NCBI GenBank assembly: GCA_905215405.1
Contig: CAJMQE010000081.1
Location: forward strand, 1-16,728
Length of the DNA stretch: 16,728 nucleotides
Origin: an uncultured bacterium
GTDB lineage: Bacteria; Bacillota; Clostridia; Lachnospirales; Lachnospiraceae
Direction: 5' to 3'
Made by a program: the position numbers and the translations under genes. Shown in pieces: positions 15,101-16,728 of the stretch; positions within the stretch are counted from its first letter, which is position 1, and the number at the start of each line of letters is the position of its first letter. Below the pieces are notes generated by a model. It worked only from the letters and a program-made list of their open reading frames with translations, searched no databases and had not been told where the DNA came from.

Positions 15101-16496
15101 CATCTGCACCATCCCCCGTAAGCGATACAGTCTCTACTTTGTCACTTCCCTGCATGCTAATAGCTGCTGTAGCTTTGCTATAAGCACAGACAGAAAATGT
15201 CAATGTTGTCTGTCCGGCCGGAATGTTAAGTGCAAAACCATCTCCTGTCGTAATGGCGGCTCCATGTGTTCCATCATGCCATTTCATACCATTACCAGTT
15301 ATGGTCAGACAGCCATCATCTGATGTCAATCCAGTCGAAGGTACTGCTGTCGCTGTATCAAGTCCCAGTATATTCTGTGTAAAATCATAAGTGACTTCGC
15401 CTGCATCTGTAATCAGATACTGTTTCTGTCCTTTGATCTGATAGCTGATCTGTGCAACTGTTGTTGTACCTGCTTTTACAACAATCATCTTTCTGTCCGC
15501 ATCAACAGTAGCACTATAGCTTCCTAATTCTGCAGATGTGGTATCTGCTGCATTTGAGACCACCGTCAGTTCTTTTCCATTTTCCAGTACTGTATCCAGC
15601 TGTGTATCAATTGCAGCCTGTAGCGGTTCCCCTGTAAAACTATCCGTCAGCGTGTAGGAATCCACTGCTGTATCACCAATTTGAATCGTACAATCTGCCT
15701 GATATCTTTCGGCCCCCGCTTTATTCAGATCATAGAGTACTGTCCCGTTCTGATCTTTGACCTGCAGATTTCTGATTTCAGCCCGGACCCCTTCCAATAT
15801 AATTCCAGGTGCTGAACCATTTGTTTCTGTCGAATCAAAAAATACACTATTTACATTATTTTTATTAATCGTCTTTGCCAGATTCAAAGAATCAGAATCT
15901 TTCCAGGTGACTGCATAACTACTGTCTGTCTTCTGAAAGCCGACCGTATACTGCGTACCGGCCGTAACAGTCGCCGCACTTCCAATATCTGTAGAACCAT
16001 AGGTTCCATCTGCCTTATTATAAACAGCTTTTGCATTACCAGATGCCCGGTAAGCTGCATATGCATAATATGACTGATTCTGAGATTCCACAGTATCTCC
16101 GATTCCAATTCCTGAAGAATTGTTTGCTTTATATACATCCGTTACTTTTACATCTGCAGATATGGTATAGCCAGATGTAAAGGTCGTATCCTCTGGTGCA
16201 AACTCAAGGATCGATGCTGTTTCATAACTTCCTGCCATGGAACTTCCCTGACTTTTCTGATCGAGGATCAGCACTTTCGTTCCATCCCCATCATCCGCTT
16301 CAGAAATGTCCAGATTATCTGTTCCGGACGTTTTCCATTCAGAAAGTAAACTTGTTGCATTGTTCTCTGTTGTCGCAGCTTTTGCCTCTAAACTAAAGAT
16401 ATCTGACGGCCAGTAAGGTATGACCGAACAGACCATAGCCATAGCAAGCACAATGGACAACGTACTTTTAAGCCTTCTCTTTCCTGTCTGTTTCAT
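9105..16496 (-). CDS. Giant cell-wall-anchored pectinase: pectin methylesterase (CE8) + pectate lyase (PL1)
   Basis: A 2463-residue surface enzyme for pectin. A signal peptide (1-40, cut after AKA) is followed by a lectin-like beta-sandwich A (~48-260), a linker, module B (371-500), a carboxypeptidase-regulatory-like and further beta region (503-700), module B' (703-845), lectin-like A' (~860-1053), two fibronectin III domains (1058-1153 and 1155-1240) and an Ig-like domain (~1258-1338). The methylesterase spans ~1342-1655, with GYQDTL (Gln1488, Asp1489), DFIYG (Asp1510) and RPW (Arg1574, Trp1576). The pectate lyase spans ~1695-2120, with WVDH (Asp1862), DGVID (Asp1871, Asp1875) and RMPRLRYG (probable catalytic Arg1975). 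After these come a CQNCG element (Cys2154, Cys2157), a beta domain, a Pro-rich spacer, TPGTGD (2429-2434), a hydrophobic helix and a KKEKER tail, i.e. a variant sortase signal. GGAGG (16503-16507) lies 6 bases before the ATG. Confidence 0.93.
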   Translation of the reverse strand: MKQTGKRRLKSTLSIVLAMAMVCSVIPYWPSDIFSLEAKAATTENNATSLLSEWKTSGTDNLDISEADDGDGTKVLILDQKSQGSSMAGSYETASILEFAPEDTTFTSGYTISADVKVTDVYKANNSSGIGIGDTVESQNQSYYAYAAYRASGNAKAVYNKADGTYGSTDIGSAATVTAGTQYTVGFQKTDSSYAVTWKDSDSLNLAKTINKNNVNSVFFDSTETNGSAPGIILEGVRAEIRNLQVKDQNGTVLYDLNKAGAERYQADCTIQIGDTAVDSYTLTDSFTGEPLQAAIDTQLDTVLENGKELTVVSNAADTTSAELGSYSATVDADRKMIVVKAGTTTVAQISYQIKGQKQYLITDAGEVTYDFTQNILGLDTATAVPSTGLTSDDGCLTITGNGMKWHDGTHGAAITTGDGFALNIPAGQTTLTFSVCAYSKATAAISMQGSDKVETVSLTGDGADDTKTISYICKSETDTTVNIAITGNGYLHYIKANAESVRPVATVKGSIDGADGELLYFYDGTAKVAETTVENGAYSVSLPTGSQYRAAFADEDRFEVIQGATIDLSTAAAGAIIDNAITFSKWDDTKTFSLTIAGRTFTFEPGATKTDAFTVATPESDHVELATDKEAIVWADLGDNATGELTLAQLTDVSDNITTQVKDNEITVTYTDAASRPYSYMIAVKDDSASGNPKQDGMPVVYDFTQKEVTADVSSLHAKGSSYVIMDPVTSKDKLLTFSNGIYFNDTTHGIGLNDGAVISVKVAGNATIDFTNCAYSKAQVQATVTPLQESETGVITPADSVSTKAETDGDVQSFSYEGGAAVITFTFTGGSAYIHRLAVTNEAPAAVEHTQEKMPSVQTIGTQDALSASPVGQRLVLRQSGGMLNTIDGNINSSVSYYGFDTTADTVKLTADVRINTSGASNYNGIFFGAFNDTYMATVGIRNNTGLRGIYSKSSADMAGAGGINSSIADGSIVSFTAEKTEDGFVVTATPKDGEQQSMTFKYNSDSYPLFKAGMDSAVQYGFVLANATATVTNMKYYAVDGSLLYDQNACYDAAGTAPVVESVTAEAAATRDSVAVSWTDTTAADGDGKYVVQVAKDGGAWSDAATDLTEHGFTYPITEAGTYQFRVCGKLGVNGECNAYVTSEPVVIIAALSRPVVTIASSASMVSLDWQKVDKAVSYEIYRYSYDETQANAKKIATVSDNTYTDTDVTEEMPYYYYVTAYSVDNYSNPSEVVWTVPSDGHEGSYVYEDESAGITITKKSYDTVYDGKITLEGIVEKSANVVLQVNGNNAAQMSVDERGTFSFTDIPVEEGRNDVVLLATDHAGNVTRQTFNYVYLTNYDLIVDASHAGADGETNSAGIPVYKTVQAALDSVSQQNDSRIVILVKEGDYEENLQINTPNITLIGEDSAKTRIFYNTRENVGGDMAKRCAVYVQKGATGFSAENLTFENTYEYLGDGSISNESCDALRNDAENTAYVNVNIRGYQDTLCANQGTQYYYKCTISGNVDFIYGNDPRALFNDCKLVFRYAANKNSGYVCAPKTNADATYGLTFNNCQITSEKGCSGSKYYLARPWGADASITWINCYMGKILKANVADPYSDMSGNAADEARFAEFGSYGPGYEINDQRKQISPAMASRMVTAEYLTWDPYAAVGAIGQNYTGSIKTTASDRYVTEKYTTDAALSSDGDDTGLSKYTMEGYAHADGVTGGGNLYETSENYYKAADAQEFLQALLDVKDSGMPSVIELTGDIALGSNEVQDYAKYASVIKAHTFQALTHPTLQETGVSMLMLSDMSNLTIYSKNGAKLTHACTDVSGSQNVIIRNIKFDELWEWDEDTEGAYDRNDWDYLTIEKGSAGIWVDHCTFYKAYDGVIDVKTPASASNITISWCEFLPASENNTFFDTMMQAMSSNPSAYLYYSHLLEEGMTADQIYGYAYGQKKTHLFGQSDTDSSATNISVTLANNYYKDSMDRMPRLRYGTAHIYNCIMDAQDLREIRNSIGIAGLAQKIVSNGASSTCGAHMLLENCYISGITNALNSGNGDSPAGYINAVNSEYLIDGQKTALEVGNNNTLQDGKLVQDANAFTAALPYSNYTLYDADSLESTVAPYTGAGKLDMTTLQWEKTTYTAEQHVWDAGVVTVRPTTTTTGIRTYTCQNCGETRTEVIPKLTVAIHADAEENAPEVLLDDATDTVVSNILTAEEMDQIINGEKLSVYIKAQDSTDTVTQQEKETVGQIPGNYTVGEFLDITLFKKIGEQAESEIINTSENLTVRLVLKDTLKNTDQNIKRTYKVVRLHDGTVDLLDAEYHAEDGTLTFLTDRFSTYVIVYQDVKADTPDQPTVPDQPTVPDQPTVPDQPTVPDQPTVPDQPTVPDQPTVPDQPTIPEQPTVPVKPAQTESAKTQAENSESQNETGENIVITVAGTDSSESGTPGTGDHVNVSLLLWMVGMSAVVICILSKKEKERA
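9337..9498 (-). repeat. Nine 18-bp repeats encoding a (VPDQPT)n wall spacer
   Basis: Nine perfect-length 18-base units from 9337 to 9498 encode eight PDQPT units and one PEQPT. Copies differ almost only at C/T third positions. The Pro-rich spacer (residues ~2333-2387) lies just before the sortase signal, where such stretches typically span the peptidoglycan. The near identity makes copy-number change by slippage likely. It would always keep frame. Confidence 0.95.
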
Positions 16497-16541
16497 AAAC
16501 TTCCTCCAATTAGTGTATAATTTTATGCTACATCGTTATAC

Positions 16542-16570
16542 ATTTTATTACATAATGAAAGTTCTTTCAA
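16542..16570 (-). promoter_or_regulatory. Promoter of the pectinase gene with an overlapping operator-like palindrome
   Basis: On the - strand TTGAAA (16565-16570) and TAAAAT (16542-16547) are 17 bases apart, ~46 bases before the ATG. A perfect inverted repeat TGAAAG-AA-CTTTCA (16556-16569) overlaps the -35 box. It resembles LacI-family/cre operators (TGWAARCGNTWNCA) apart from the missing central CG, so repression at this site is plausible. Confidence 0.55.
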
Positions 16571-16677
16571 CAACTTTTTTATAAGTTTTTCATAAAAATA
16601 CTTATTTTTTGTTATATTTTATATGTAAAATATACATTGCAAAGCTTTTTTCTCTATTGCACATACTCCGAACTAAT

Positions 16678-16725
16678 CACAGCCACCGGTATAACCGGTG
16701 GTTTGCTGTGTCCCCTATAAGGGGA
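16678..16725. mobile_element. Paired hairpins, possible IS200/IS605-like element end
   Basis: The first hairpin pairs CCACCGGT (16683-16690) with ACCGGTGG (16694-16701) and continues with CACAG/CTGTG (16678-16682 with 16706-16710) around an unpaired TTTG. The second pairs TCCCCT with AGGGGA (16711-16716 with 16720-16725). Both have the loop ATA. There is no T run, so a terminator is unlikely. Terminal imperfect hairpins of this kind occur in IS200/IS605-type elements, but no transposase lies inside the window. Confidence 0.4.
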
Positions 16726-16728
16726 TAT

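Overview
The window looks like chromosome from an AT-rich Gram-positive anaerobe of the class Clostridia, most likely a pectin-degrading gut Lachnospiraceae (Lachnospira/Eubacterium eligens-like). This is inferred from the gene families, Gram-positive ribosome-binding sites and sortase-type anchoring, and it is a guess at family level. No rRNA or taxonomic marker is present.

Layout. 1-880: a DUF1836 protein on the + strand with its own promoter and a strong terminator. 1056-2205 (- strand): a PHP-family metallophosphatase followed by a YerC/TrpR-type regulator, with a promoter and palindrome between them. 2389-3320: a stand-alone J-domain protein with TPR-like repeats and a Cys-rich tail, ending at a 21-bp-stem bidirectional terminator. 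3381-4418 (-): a secreted or anchored transglutaminase-like protein with an intact Cys-His-Asp triad. 4620-5960 (-): a MATE efflux pump. 6074-6957 (-): the manganese exporter mntP behind a good promoter, a yybP-ykoY (Mn2+) riboswitch and an overlapping intrinsic terminator. 7014-8366 (-): a Na+-dependent amino-acid transporter of the NSS/SNF family. 8608-8812 (+): a tRNA-Gly(GCC) gene with promoter and terminator. 8814-9116: two AT-rich arrays of short tandem repeats flanking the terminator of the last gene. 9105-16496 (-): a 2463-residue secreted, sortase-anchored pectinase that fuses a pectin methylesterase (CE8) to a pectate lyase (PL1). 16678-16725: two hairpins that may be the end of an IS200/IS605-like element.

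How it fits together. Most genes look like single-gene transcription units with their own promoters and terminators. The dominant accessory function is pectin attack at the cell surface: the esterase would remove methyl groups, producing the de-esterified stretches that the tethered lyase on the same chain cleaves. The non-catalytic modules of this protein are arranged as a mirror-like A-B-C-B'-A' series. The best-supported regulatory element is the mntP leader, where the aptamer's closing stem and the terminator stem share the same nucleotides, as expected of an Mn2+-on switch.

No defence system, CRISPR array, prophage or complete mobile element was seen.
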